Assembly (NCBI GenBank): GCA_012862575.1
Contig: BLSF01000024.1
Coordinates: 312,843 to 376,842 of the forward strand
Source of the DNA: Parietichytrium sp. I65-24A
Taxonomy: Eukaryota; Sar; Bigyra; Thraustochytrida; Thraustochytriidae
Direction of reading: 5' to 3'
Length of the DNA stretch: 64,000 bases
This document shows positions 9,830 to 19,713 of this stretch, one piece after another; position 1 is the first letter of the stretch; each line of letters starts with the position of its first letter. The position numbers and the translations under genes were made by a program. The notes under the pieces are model-generated. The model did not search any database and was not told the origin of the DNA. It was given only the letters and a program-made list of their open reading frames with translations.

Positions 9830-11411
9830 TGCTCACAACAGCTAGAACTGCACTGGACACGCCTGCGGAATGAAAACCTCGACGCCAACCGCGAGAGGCT
9901 TTGGCGCCCCGTTTCTCTTCCACCTGTATGCTCCACCCGTCTTATCCACAGCTGGAAGGCAGAGCAGAGAGAGCTCCTGGCCGCCCTTCGATTCTGCCCA
10001 AGAGATTGAGGAGACACACTGCAGACTGGTCTCAGCTTGTCCCCGTCACGCCGAGCATTCAGAGACCGCAGCAGAGCACGCGCTTGGCCGGTGATCACAG
10101 GCGTCGGGTTTCCACACGCAGCAGCGCAATGCTCGTTGTGGCAGGAAGTATTTGCTAAACCCAATGTCGCGGCAGGGGATAGGTAGTAAGTAGCCTCCTT
10201 GGCATTCAGCATTGACGACAATCAGCTCGGATCGATCGATCGATTGACGAAATAATTATTCGTTCGGAGTAAGAGGTGGCTGGCAGCTCCTAGCGCGGAA
10301 GCTCAATCAAACGATCAAGGAGGCAGTGGCTTTTAGGGAATACTCGCTCTCTCTTGGGAAGCGAAGAGCTGGGCAGGAAAAGCAGTGGAGGGAAACAGAG
10401 CGAGATAGAGGGGTTTACGCCGCAAGAGTTTTGATTCAATTCTCGTAGATGCAGTCTCAGCGCTAGCTTTGCTCTTCAGGACCGCTGGTCTTGGCAGCGA
10501 CTTGTCCATCCTCTTTTCGCACATTGAAGTACAAATGCGAGGCAATTCGTTAATTATCATCACAGTCAGTCATCCTCTCGCCATTGCGCGGGCATTGCAG
10601 CGCCGCGGATAAAAAACTCAACGCACAAATTCTGTAGTTTATGCCTTTCCATAGATGCCTCCTACTTGACCGTCGTCATAATGCAAATGCAAATGCAAAT
10701 CGAGTTTACTAGCACTAGCGAAAATTGTACTCCTACCATGCCTTAGCATTAGGTTCGTTATTCCTGCCATGACCGGTTCTATGACCCTTAGCAAGGAATG
10801 TTTTCACCACTCACTCACTGCCTTTGATTTCTCCGTTGGCAATCATCGTGGATGTTTTCTTTGATTACTTTGATTTCTTCGTCGTGCAAAAACCTCGATC
10901 ACTAAACCGGTCCACTTGGTACTTGCAGTGCGCAATGGAGAGTTTCATTGACTCACTGTCATCCAATCACTCGCGCTGCAGTGCGCAATGGAGAGTTTCA
11001 TTGACTCACTGTCATCCAATCACTCGCGCTGCAGTGCCGCAAAACACTTACCGGCAAGATGGTCCGCATTGGCGTGGCAGGGATCTACGACAAACAACAC
11101 TTGTTGACATCTGACGGACATGAGGAGCATGAGTGTCATTTCGTTGGCTCGCTGTATTGTGATTTCGATGTCTCGCGGTATTGTGGGGAGGGAAGAATTA
11201 GGAGCAAGGGAGGAAGGTAAACAAAATCATTGGATTTGGCTAAGCGGAACAGCAAAAATGGCATGATCTCCACGTAAACGAAAAGCAGCAGTCAGCGGAC
11301 ATCACCAAAACATGGCGCGGGAGATAAATTTCTACAGTGCTACATTCAAAACAGATGCAGCTAATAGGGGTTCAAACAGCTGTTGTCATGGGTCCCGAAA
11401 TTGTGCTGAGT
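9830..11411. other. Intergenic with simple and tandem repeats
   Basis: About 1.6 kb without a supportable gene. Visible structure: a GATCGATCGATCGATT run near 10228-10245, three ATGCAA units near 10680-10700, and a 53-bp tandem duplication at 10925-11037 that is listed separately. The open frames seen here have no domain and look like chance. Confidence 0.5.
10925..11037. repeat. 53-bp tandem duplication (2.1 copies)
   Basis: Positions 10925-10977 and 10978-11030 are identical 53-bp units, followed by the first seven bases of a third copy. The unit includes GAGAGTTTCATTGACTCACT. Identity between copies implies a recent slippage or duplication. Confidence 0.95.
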
Positions 11412-12212
11412 TTACCGCCTTTGTGCGCGTCTTCGCCCAAACGAGATAGTGTTCGGTACAGAGACGGTAGCTGCGCTGAATCTGTCCATCAGATCAATCA
11501 TCTCAACATCGACACTGTCCGGTGCCGTTTTGCTCTGGGTGGTGTGCGCAAATGTACACTTATTGCCTTTACGACAGCCAGCTTTTGAATCATAAAACTT
11601 GCATGGCTTAGATCCAACAGCCTTTGGCCTTCGATGAATTCTGCGCTGGTCAACACCAGGCGGTTTGGTGTTGGATGGGCCAGAGCTATGCATCTTTGGC
11701 ATGAATTCGGCGCCTTGTTTAGTTTGGTGAACTGTACGCATATGGGCCCTGCGCCTTTTCTCCGAGGCAAATCGTTCTTCGCATGTCTCGATATAACATC
11801 GATACTGAGGCGGATCTCTTTCTGCCAAGACCTTGAAGTATGAGTCATGTCTTTCGAGCAAGTGCAAGTCGAGCATATGGTTGGAGACAAAGGTCGCGCG
11901 GCATTCCGCCATGTTACATTTGTACAAGTGTCGCAAATTGAAGTGGTCCTCGAGCTCCAAGGAGCTATGAAATTTCTCGGGGCATGACTTCGCTGGACAA
12001 TACAGGAGTTGCCGTGCATTGACATAGCTCTCTACATCACAGTGAAGAGGAGCCGCGCTTTGCAGTCAAAATTTGCGTCTTGAGTAAGCTGTCGCCTCGC
12101 CTGGCATCGCGCTGGAAATCGCACTATTCAGAACTTACCTCCAGGTGCAAAGAGACAAGCATTCAGCGTCAACCTGTGCGTCGAGACGCGGGGACACATC
12201 AGTTAGCAGCAT
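11412..12212 (-). CDS. ZNF511: ZNF511-like C2H2 protein with C-terminal CCCH finger
   Basis: Two exons: 12139-12212 (ATG at 12212) and 11412-12057, joined across an 81-nt intron (GTAAGT at the donor, CAAAG at the acceptor). The splice keeps phase and yields 239 residues. Three C2H2 fingers follow in order: CPAKSCPEKF with two His downstream; CNMAECRATF followed by LDLHLLERHDSYF; and CYIETCEERF followed by RRAHMRTVH. The LLERHDSYFKVLAER segment between fingers is the hallmark of ZNF511. A CCCH finger (CKFYDSKAGCRKGNKCTFAH) then occurs about 60 residues later, which the animal protein as I know it lacks. A nuclear, RNA-linked role is likely because CCCH fingers commonly bind RNA. Without the intron there is an in-frame stop and no ATG, which supports the splice model. 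Confidence 0.8.
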
Positions 12213-12807
12213 TTCCAAGTTGGCTTGTGCCGAACAAAGGGACACGGGCGAAGCTATCTCATACAACTTACAGCACCGAAAAAGTCAGAGTCCAGGGGAA
12301 ACCTGCGCGATACGGTTGGCAAACACCAGGTAGAGTCAGTCATCGCCAAGCCGAGCACCGCGATTTTACGAAGTTGAGAAGCTCATGGAACCTCGTTCAT
12401 GAGCGAGAAAGACGAGAGAGCGTTACGTCGCCCTCGTCTCGGCGAAAGCAGGGGCAACTCTTCAGTCCCAAGTTTCTGACAGCAAGAGACAGAAAGAAGC
12501 TTTCGATGCCCTGGTTCAGGGCTTGCGTTTTTGATCTTTTTGAGCGTGGTAACCTCTTACCTGGCCTCGCTTAGAAAAACAATAAAAACAGTCTTTCACT
12601 TTGGATTTTTGGGTGCCTTGAGATGCCTTGAGACCTGAAGCCCTTGAGTTCCTTGAGTCTTTGGGCGATTTTGGGCCACTCTTGCACTCTGTGTCGCTCT
12701 GGGCTTTTCTTTAGAATTTTAGAATTTAGAAAAGAAAACTAATCCAAATTTCACAATTCGGGACTGTTTTTAGTGAAAGGATGAAACGTACCGGTACGGT
12801 ACTAGTA
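12213..12807. other. Intergenic upstream of the zinc-finger gene
   Basis: No gene is supported. A run of imperfect CCTTGAG units lies at about 12615-12660, followed by A/T-rich stretches with TTAGAATTT repeats near 12715-12740. GTACCGGTACGGTACTAG palindromes start at 12789. Confidence 0.45.
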
Positions 12808-12829
12808 CTGTTCGCTGACTATGAGTCAG
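12808..12829 (+). repeat. 22-bp direct repeat, left copy
   Basis: Identical to 14644-14665; its core is TTCGCTGACTATGAGTCAG. Both copies are preceded by GGTACTAG a few bases upstream, with a 4-bp length difference in the spacer. The two copies bracket the orphan gene and inverted repeat. The single undetermined base of the window, at 12830, directly follows this copy. Confidence 0.9.
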
Positions 12830-13031
12830 NTGGCCCTGACCAGACCTAATGAAAAACCGGTCCGCTAGGGGAAACTATCCTATAATAAAAGATATATGCA
12901 GAAAAAAGTTTACATAGGAGGTTGAGTCCGGTTTCGTGCACAACCTGGTGAAGACAGCTCGAAAATGATCCGTTTCATATGAAATGTATGGGAAAAGTGC
13001 ACTGACTTTGCAAGCACACAACGAAGCGTGC

Positions 13032-13120
13032 AGAGCGAATAAAGCTCAGGACTTTGATTCCTTTTGAAGAGGGAAATGTTATCTTCAAAAGGAATCAAAG
13101 TCCTGAGCTTTATTCGCTCT
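13032..13120. repeat. Perfect 39-bp inverted repeat (hairpin, 11-nt loop)
   Basis: The left arm 13032-13070 and the right arm 13082-13120 are exact reverse complements, separated by 11 bases (13071-13081). Arms begin and end with AGAGCGAATAAAG and CTTTATTCGCTCT. A transcript through here would form a very stable stem. It lies upstream of the orphan gene at 13347/13391-14476. The perfection of the arms implies a recent origin or selection. Confidence 0.97.
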
Positions 13121-13369
13121 AGCCTCTCTGGAGCGAAAGACGCCAGATGAAGTCAAGTCTGCACAATTGAGGCGACCATCAGTGAATATTCCTAAACGGT
13201 CATACGAAGCCCGCAGTGCATTGATTTTGTGTACGCGCAGCGAGGCGCGCCGTGCGAGTGAGTCAAAGGAGACGAGCTCTACAGACAGCTGAGAATCTTG
13301 TCCTCAAAAGAGAACAAAGTCCTAACATTCGTTTGCAATAGGCACTATGGAGCGAAAGACGCAAGATGG
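13090..13369 (+). repeat. Diverged direct duplication, offset 219 bp
   Basis: About 60 bases at 13090-13150 and 13309-13369 align without gaps at a constant offset of 219. Shared blocks are CAAAGTCCT (13096 and 13315) and GGAGCGAAAGACGC followed by AGATG (13130 and 13349). The first copy overlaps the right arm of the inverted repeat; the second covers the possible start codon of the orphan gene. Confidence 0.8.
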
Positions 13370-14476
13370 GGGTATTTCTGCTGAAATTGACCTAATGTAA
13401 GTAAAAATTTGTGGCTATTCGAATTGCTCGGAAAGGAAAAAGCTTTCAACCGTGACTATTGGATTGTGCCGACCAAATATCTCAAGGATGTGATTGAACA
13501 TTGCATGGGTGTCGGGAAGCTGCCAATTACCTTTTCACGTTTCCACAGGGATATACAGAGCGGCGAATATTGGCATGCGAGCAAGGACTCTGTGGGAAAG
13601 CAAACATGTGGCACAATCCATTTCTACGCCCAAAAAGGTTCTGAAACCCATGGCTTTGCAAAACTTCTTCAGCCCGTGGACCCGAACAAAACCTTTGGAA
13701 AGGCTGGTAACGATGATGTTGAGTTACTAACCAAGGGCTTGGAGTTCGGTGGTTTCCCGGATTCCGTCAAATGCAGAGTTCTTGAATTGGAAATACTTTC
13801 TGGTTCGACGTTGATGCGGTTCTTCAACATGATCAAACGGGTCTCGTACTTTGATGCGGAACTGGAGACAAAGGATTTGTTCTCGAAGGTGCGTGTGAAG
13901 CCTAAAGGAGAAGACGGTGGAGGGTTTGATTTGCTAGTGCTACAGAGAGGTGGGGGCCAAGACAAGAGTCAGCAGATCCTAGAAACTTGTTCTGATGACA
14001 TCATTACCTACAAGTTCATCCCGGTGGAGCGAGCGGTGGTGCATTGGCACATTGGACATAGAGAGGGTGGATCGATTGTTCACACTTTCATCAAGATCTA
14101 TCCTCGATTCGACCCACTTTGCCTAAAAAAAATTTATAGATGGGACATGAGGCTGTTGAGATCTGTTCAAGAGCATGCTTCGTCGCCTGACGTCAAGGAC
14201 GACGACTTAAAACTCTTCCAATCAAGTGTGGAGGTCGTGGAGGCTCGACAAAAGGAGCAATCAACATCGTGGTTCACTCTAACTGAAGAACACGAGAAAG
14301 AAATACCACTGGAAGAGTCAACCTTTGCGGGTCAAGCTCAGAGTTATGACGGGCACCGTGTTCAAAGCAACCAGAAAGCAAACAGCATCAACGATCCTCA
14401 AAGAGACGGTAAGAAGCCTCGATCCGATTCATCATCTTCCGGTTCTTCGTGTCCTTACAAGAGACAACTTGAGTAG
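13347..14476 (+). CDS. Orphan protein, 5' end unresolved
   Basis: The main frame is open from 13391 to the stop at 14476 and encodes about 360 residues, but it has no ATG before the first well-formed segment (LWLFELLGKEKAF). A short frame starting at ATG 13347 (MERKTQDGGISAE) runs to a stop at 13398 and overlaps the main frame in another phase. A GTAAGT lies at 13397, but no acceptor that fits the phase was found nearby. Either an unseen splice, a frameshift or a broken start is involved. The protein has mixed alpha/beta-like composition (for example CGTIHFYAQKG, VVHWHIGHREGGSIVHTFIKIYPRF) and a Ser-rich end. I recognise no family. It sits between two 22-bp direct repeats and next to the inverted repeat, so it may belong to a mobile or foldback unit. 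Confidence 0.5.
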
Positions 14477-15586
14477 CGTTATAATAATGATTGATAACAA
14501 ATATTACTCTATGGTTGAGTTTAACTACTCTTATCAATTTTGAATGGGTACCGCATACGCGTTTTCCGTTATCAATAACAGCGGACATCTATTTCCCCTC
14601 ACAACGAAGGCTGTCTGGTTAGCCCCATCGGTACTAGCTAGTTCTGTTCGCTGACTATGAGTCAGACTCTGCTAACGACAGTGAGCAGTGAGCAGCTGTA
14701 ACCCGGGCCACCAGGGCTGCCATAGTGGGGTGATAAAGCCCATAAGCATCCATAAGCACAGAGAAGTCTACTGTACTCAGTATTGACAGTGGAATGAAGC
14801 CTCGTTGGTTCTTGGAACCAGCTCTGAAAGCTACTGGAGGATACCCGAGGACGCCATGCACGAAGAACAGGGCACTTCGCATGAAGGCGCAAGCAGTCGC
14901 AGCAAGCCCTTCTGAGGCACGCAGTACTGCCGACGAAAGATGGCAATTTGACGGAAACTGCTGTTGGCGCCGAGGTGGGCTGAATGAGCACGGAGACTTG
15001 TGCGCGCACCAGATACACACAAGATGCAGCTCGCAAGCGCAACTCGTCGCGCGCTTGAGAGACTCAACTCATCTGTTCTGACGATGCTTTCATTGAAAAA
15101 GAGCGTCGATCGTTCCGAAGCAAGTCCGAGCCCCGCGTGTGTAATGCAAGAACAACGCGGTCGCTTAGGGGGCGGACTCATAGGTTGCCACTAGAGACGG
15201 AATGACGAGCTGTTATGGCAAGCGATAGCCGGGGGTAGCGTGGCACTGACAGTCAGTTAACGTGCTGTTGAGACTCCGTGATGGTGGCGAGGGACATAGC
15301 CTACAGCGACTACGCCAGTGTAAGCCCCGCCATAGTGGGGGTGGTGATAGAGAGGTACTAGAGTAGATGGGAGAAGCAATGATAATTTGCGTGAATAGCC
15401 TGCAGCTGAGCTATCTGCAGCGACGGAAGCGAAGGGCTCGGCCACTGGAGCTGCGGAGTGGCGTCTCAGATCTTATCAACACGCTGAATTCGTGTTGCAA
15501 GGGACTCCGGGAAGCGCGATAGGAGGAGTCATATTCGGTGTCTGGTGTGTTGGTATCGCTCTGTTGCTTTCCGAGAGAAAGAAAGA
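14477..15586. other. Intergenic
   Basis: About 1.1 kb without a supported gene; the frames on both strands are short and overlap each other. It holds the right copy of the 22-bp repeat and two similar stretches, GCCATAGTGGGG at about 14720 and at about 15330, each followed by GTGATA. Confidence 0.45.
14644..14665 (+). repeat. 22-bp direct repeat, right copy
   Basis: Exact copy of 12808-12829, again preceded by GGTACTAG. See the left copy. Together they flank about 1.8 kb. Confidence 0.9.
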
Positions 15587-16357
15587 ATGGGTCGCCGCAA
15601 CAAGAAAGGTTCGAAAGCGAAAAGCGCCACGAAGAGCTCCAATACCTCAACAGCTTCGACGACCCCGGCAGATACCGTAGAGCCGGTTGAGCAAGAATTT
15701 CAAGACCACGAGCAACCAGCCTCAGATGGCGCCCAGCCCGAGGCACTTCAAGACCGAGAGCACCCAGCGGCGAGCGGCACTCAGCCAGAAAACACTGAGA
15801 GTGGTGCTGCCAAGGACAATTTGGTAGAGGAACAGGACGTAAGCGCTCACCTGATGCCGGAGGAAGGCGAAACGGAGGTCGGCACGACTTCTCGGGACAT
15901 TGTGCAAAACCCAGAGCAGAGTGGTGCAATTGGAAATCACGACGGTGCCGGATCAGACGCAGACGATCACAAGTCGACAGTTCAAGCTCCTTCCTCAGCG
16001 CCAGAGGTTGTTGAGGCCAAGGCTTCCGAGCATTCAGCTCCAGACTGCAAGGAGCCCTCCTCTCAGAACTCCAAGGATTCGCTGTCATCCGCCACCTTTG
16101 GAGAGGAGAATCCAGCGGAAGACTCTGGTCATGCCCAAGCCCCATCAAAAGACAAGGTTCTGAATACCGAGTCGGGCACTAAGGGCCGCGCAATTTCGAC
16201 AGAGAAGAAATCTTCTGAGGCACAAAAAGCAGTTCATGAGGCGAAACCCAAGGAGAAACTCTTGCAAAAAACCTTTGCTGTTCCAGAGGTGCAGTCTTGG
16301 GAGTGGATGTTTCTCGGTCTGTCGCTTGTGTGCTCTGCGTACTCGATGAAGGGCTGA
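15587..16357 (+). CDS. Small disordered protein with hydrophobic C-terminal tail
   Basis: ATG at 15587 gives 256 residues starting MGRRNKKGSKAK, strongly basic. The middle is rich in Ala, Glu, Ser, Gln and Pro. It holds a twofold repeat (FQDHEQPASDGAQPEA followed by LQDREHPAASGTQPEN) at about residues 34-68. The last 20 residues (from QSWEWMFLGLSLVC) are hydrophobic and end MKG, suggesting a short tail anchor in a membrane. No domain is recognised. The upstream in-frame extension lacks an ATG. The coding call rests on length, absence of stops and protein-like repeats. Confidence 0.6.
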   Translation: MGRRNKKGSKAKSATKSSNTSTASTTPADTVEPVEQEFQDHEQPASDGAQPEALQDREHPAASGTQPENTESGAAKDNLVEEQDVSAHLMPEEGETEVGTTSRDIVQNPEQSGAIGNHDGAGSDADDHKSTVQAPSSAPEVVEAKASEHSAPDCKEPSSQNSKDSLSSATFGEENPAEDSGHAQAPSKDKVLNTESGTKGRAISTEKKSSEAQKAVHEAKPKEKLLQKTFAVPEVQSWEWMFLGLSLVCSAYSMKG

Positions 16358-17205
16358 CAATCTGAATGTGAGCTGTACTTATATTTATGCAAGTGAGAAA
16401 TGCAAACTAACATTTTAAAACCTTCAGTACCTTCAGGAATGATTGTTTTTCCCTGGCTCTGTCTTGAACACATTTTTGTACACTGTTAAAAATTAAATCG
16501 ACAAATGACAGATGATCAGCCCAAGGCGTTGTGCAAAAGACACGCACAGTTCAGTCCTTCAGATCGTTCTGGGTCCACACATCAGAATTCGGATCGTCAT
16601 CAAATTTTCATCATTTTTTGCAAGTGCCTGCATGTCCTATCAGTATCTCTACATCAAGCTAAAACAACCCATGATGAAACAAACAAGCAATCAAATCCAA
16701 GGAACACAATGAACAAATTCCGACACGTGCTCCAGCTCTTATTTCTCTCTAAACGTAGCAGTAGGTATGAGAATCGAGTACCGCTCCTCTACGAATCATG
16801 GATCGGCATAGGGACGCTAAGAATCACAATAAGAGGTCGCTGGGACTGGGCAGGTGACCGTAGAGTTTCCGGGGAGAAGATTATCCCTGATAGCGTAGCA
16901 ATAGTAAACGAGTAGCGCGTTGGCTCCAACGTGGACATAGTCTATGTTGTGTCGGTGTTGGTGACGGTGACGGTGACGGTGGCAGTGACGGGGACGGTGA
17001 CTGGCACGCTCCGACGCACGACAAGCGACTCGAAGGACGTAACGCGTAAGCGCAAGTGGAGAAACGCGGATCAGCTCAGTGCGCAAGCGCGCGAATATTC
17101 GAGTTGGGGGCAAGGAATATCCTCCTCACTCCTCAGCATTCACAGGGAGAAGAGCTGTGAAACAGAGGTCGCTCATAGAAGGAATTTGGTGACAGTTTGA
17201 ACAAA
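16358..17205. other. Intergenic with GTGACG microsatellite
   Basis: No gene is seen. Positions about 16950-17003 carry degenerate GTGACG hexamer repeats. The 3' part is the upstream region of the TM9SF gene. Confidence 0.5.
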
Positions 17206-19292
17206 ATGAAGGTCGCAAGCGGGGCGACAGTGCTTCTCGGTTTGCTAGGGTCCTTGCTCGGTGGCGTGGATGCAGGAGAAGACACTCACAAGTATGAAGA
17301 CGGAGAAGCGGTCATAGTGTGGCTGTCGAAACTCGGTCCATATGCGAACCCGTCGTAAGTTTTTATTTAATCCGGTTGCTGGGCTTTTCGACTTGCCCCC
17401 AAGTTGGAAATCTGTTCTGACCCCTTCGTGCCTTCTCGATCGATATACAGAGAAACCTACACCTACTATTCTCTTCCCTTCTGTGTCCCGGAAGGCGACT
17501 TTCACTCAAAGAAGAAGGAGGGTGGCATCGGAGAGATTCTGGAGGGCAACAATGAGATTGTCCAGTCTGCAATGACAATGAAATTCAAGACCGATGTACC
17601 AAAGACTATTCTTTGCGAGAAAAGTCTCACGAACCAGGACACTCTCACCTTCAAGTACGCAATCAGCCACCACTACTGGTTTGAGCTCTTCATCGACGAT
17701 CTTCCAATATGGGGGATGGTTGGGCAGATCGCGGGTTCGGAGGAGGACCTTGCGAAGCTTGAGGAGGACGAGACACACGAGCACGGTATTCTGGACTCGT
17801 ACATCTTCACCCACAAGTCCTTTGTCGTTGGTTACAGCGGGAATCAGATCATAGAAGTCAACCTCACGGGAGCAGAGCCGCGATTTGTGGAGATGGATGC
17901 CAATCTTGAGTTTAGCTATTCTGTTAAGTGGGTAGAGGTGGACAAGTCTTTTTCGCAGCGATTCAACAGGTACTTGGACTACTCATTCTTTGAGCACCAG
18001 ATTCACTGGTTCTCGATTTTCAACTCCTTCATGATGGTCGTTTTCCTTTGTGGCCTGGTGACTGTTATTCTCATGCGGACCGTGAAGCATGACTTTGCCA
18101 AGTATGAGGTCAGCGATATGGAAATCGATGGAATCGACAGGGACTTTGGGGACGACAGTGGCTGGAAGCAAGTTCACGGAGATGTATTCCGAATTCCTTC
18201 GTACTTTACCCTCTACGCTGCGTGCTATGGCACAGGGATGCAATTGGTTGCGCTGCTCTTCCTTGTCATCCTCCTTGCGATCGTGAACTCTCTCTACGTT
18301 GACCGAGGGGCCCTAATATCTGCGTCGCTTACCTGCTATGTTCTCACCTCCGTGGTTTCCGGGTATTCCTCCGGCTCCTTGTACCAGCAGTACTATTACC
18401 CTAAAAAAGGCCCGCATTGGATTCAGTGCATGCTCACGACTGCTCTGCTCCTCCCTGGGGTGTGCTTCGTTGCAGTGCTGTTGCTCAATGGTATCTCTCT
18501 CTACTACAACACTATCAACGTGGTACCTTTCGGTACGCTAATGTGGATCGTGTTCTTGTGGCTCACCGTATCGCTTCCTCTGACAGTCGCAGGAACTATT
18601 TTCGGTCGCAACATGAACGGAAGCAACAAATTTCCGTGCAGGGTCAATGCCCTGCCGAGACAAATTCCCGAGCACAGGTGGTACACACATCCGCTCACCA
18701 TCATTTTCCTCACAGGCTGGTTGCCGTTCGGAAGTATTTTCATCGAAATGTACTTCATTTTCACCTCTTTCTGGAACTATAAGTAAGTTGAGGGATTCCC
18801 GAAGGTAGAAGAATGTCCTTGTGCAGACTGACCCCAATTGATGCATTCTTTGTTACAGGTTCTACTACGTATACGGGTTCATGCTTCTTGTGGTGATCAT
18901 TCTCATCATAGTGACAGTATGCGTCACAATTGTCGCCGTCTACTTTCTCCTCAGCGCGGAGGATTATCGATGGCCATGGATTTCCTTCCTCGCATCGGGT
19001 TCAACGTCTATCTACGTGTTTCTCTACAGCTGTTACTATTTTATAGAGAAGACGAACATGAATGGGTTTCTTCAGACGGCATACTGTAAGTTGGAAGCAA
19101 CCCGGCAATTCTTTTGCAGCACGTTTGTGCCTGTGCTGACGAATTCAATTTCTGTATGAACCATTTATGATCTCAGATTTTTCGTATATGAGCATCTTTT
19201 GCCTTGCTCTTGGGCTCTTATGCGGCACTATTGGCTCAACTGCTGCAAGAATGTTTGTTCGCAAGATCTTCACCAATGTGCACGTGGATTAA
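17206..19292 (+). CDS. TM9SF: Transmembrane 9 superfamily protein (EMP70)
   Basis: Four exons: 17206-17354, 17451-18782, 18859-19085 and 19177-19292. Their introns are 96, 76 and 91 nt, all starting GTAAGT and ending CAG, and phases join exactly to give 607 residues. Exon 1 encodes a signal peptide ([19 protein letters not shown]) and the start of the EMP70 ectodomain; the joined sequence reads [19 protein letters not shown], the family's diagnostic motif. The lumenal domain extends to about residue 220, followed by nine membrane segments. The protein ends [12 protein letters not shown], close to the basic FVRKIY...D tail that retains EMP70 proteins in the Golgi through COPI. The family acts in sorting of membrane proteins with glycine-rich membrane spans. 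Without splicing the signal peptide and the last two membrane spans would be lost. Confidence 0.95.
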
Positions 19293-19713
19293 GTCGACTT
19301 TTGAATCTGTGAAATTGAAGAAAATCTAGACATTACTTTTTTTCGACATCCTTGCTCTTGGCCCGCGACACTGTACACTGTTGCACCTTGAAATATGTTG
19401 TGAACGATGAGCGAGGACCACCTGAAGACTAGGTAGGGAATCTGAGCAAGGGCGGTTTGTGGCAATACACAAAACTCGAAACAGATTCTGTTTCGCTTTC
19501 TCTTTCTATCTTTGGCCATCATTGCCATATGTGGGTCTTGCGCTGCTACTGTTGGTCCGTTCGCACAGTACGGAATGTCGTTTGGCTCAGACACTTGGAA
19601 GCTGCACTCCCGTCTCGGGGAAGCGAAAGCGTTAGAACAATGGGCTCCTGCCCATAGCTGGGCTTGAAAGGACACAATGAGTAGGGGGGCTTTGTACAAT
19701 TTACATCTAAGCG
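19293..19713. other. Intergenic, convergent 3' flanks
   Basis: Spacer between the TM9SF gene (+) and the GPHR gene (-), which end towards each other. Nothing else is recognised. Confidence 0.5.

Noticed and set aside
9808-10221. 137-residue - frame upstream of the PP2A-B56 gene
   Set aside because: No domain; it overlaps the first codons of B56 in another phase and lies in promoter sequence.
12080-12574. 164-residue + frame
   Set aside because: It overlaps exon 1 and the intron of the ZNF511-like gene on the other strand, has no domain, and its composition looks random.
14655-15181. Overlapping frames of 90-126 residues on both strands
   Set aside because: Several frames cover the same bases with none better than the others; typical of G/C-rich noncoding DNA.
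16505-16915. 136-residue + frame
   Set aside because: Biased, domain-free sequence in a spacer; no splice partner found.
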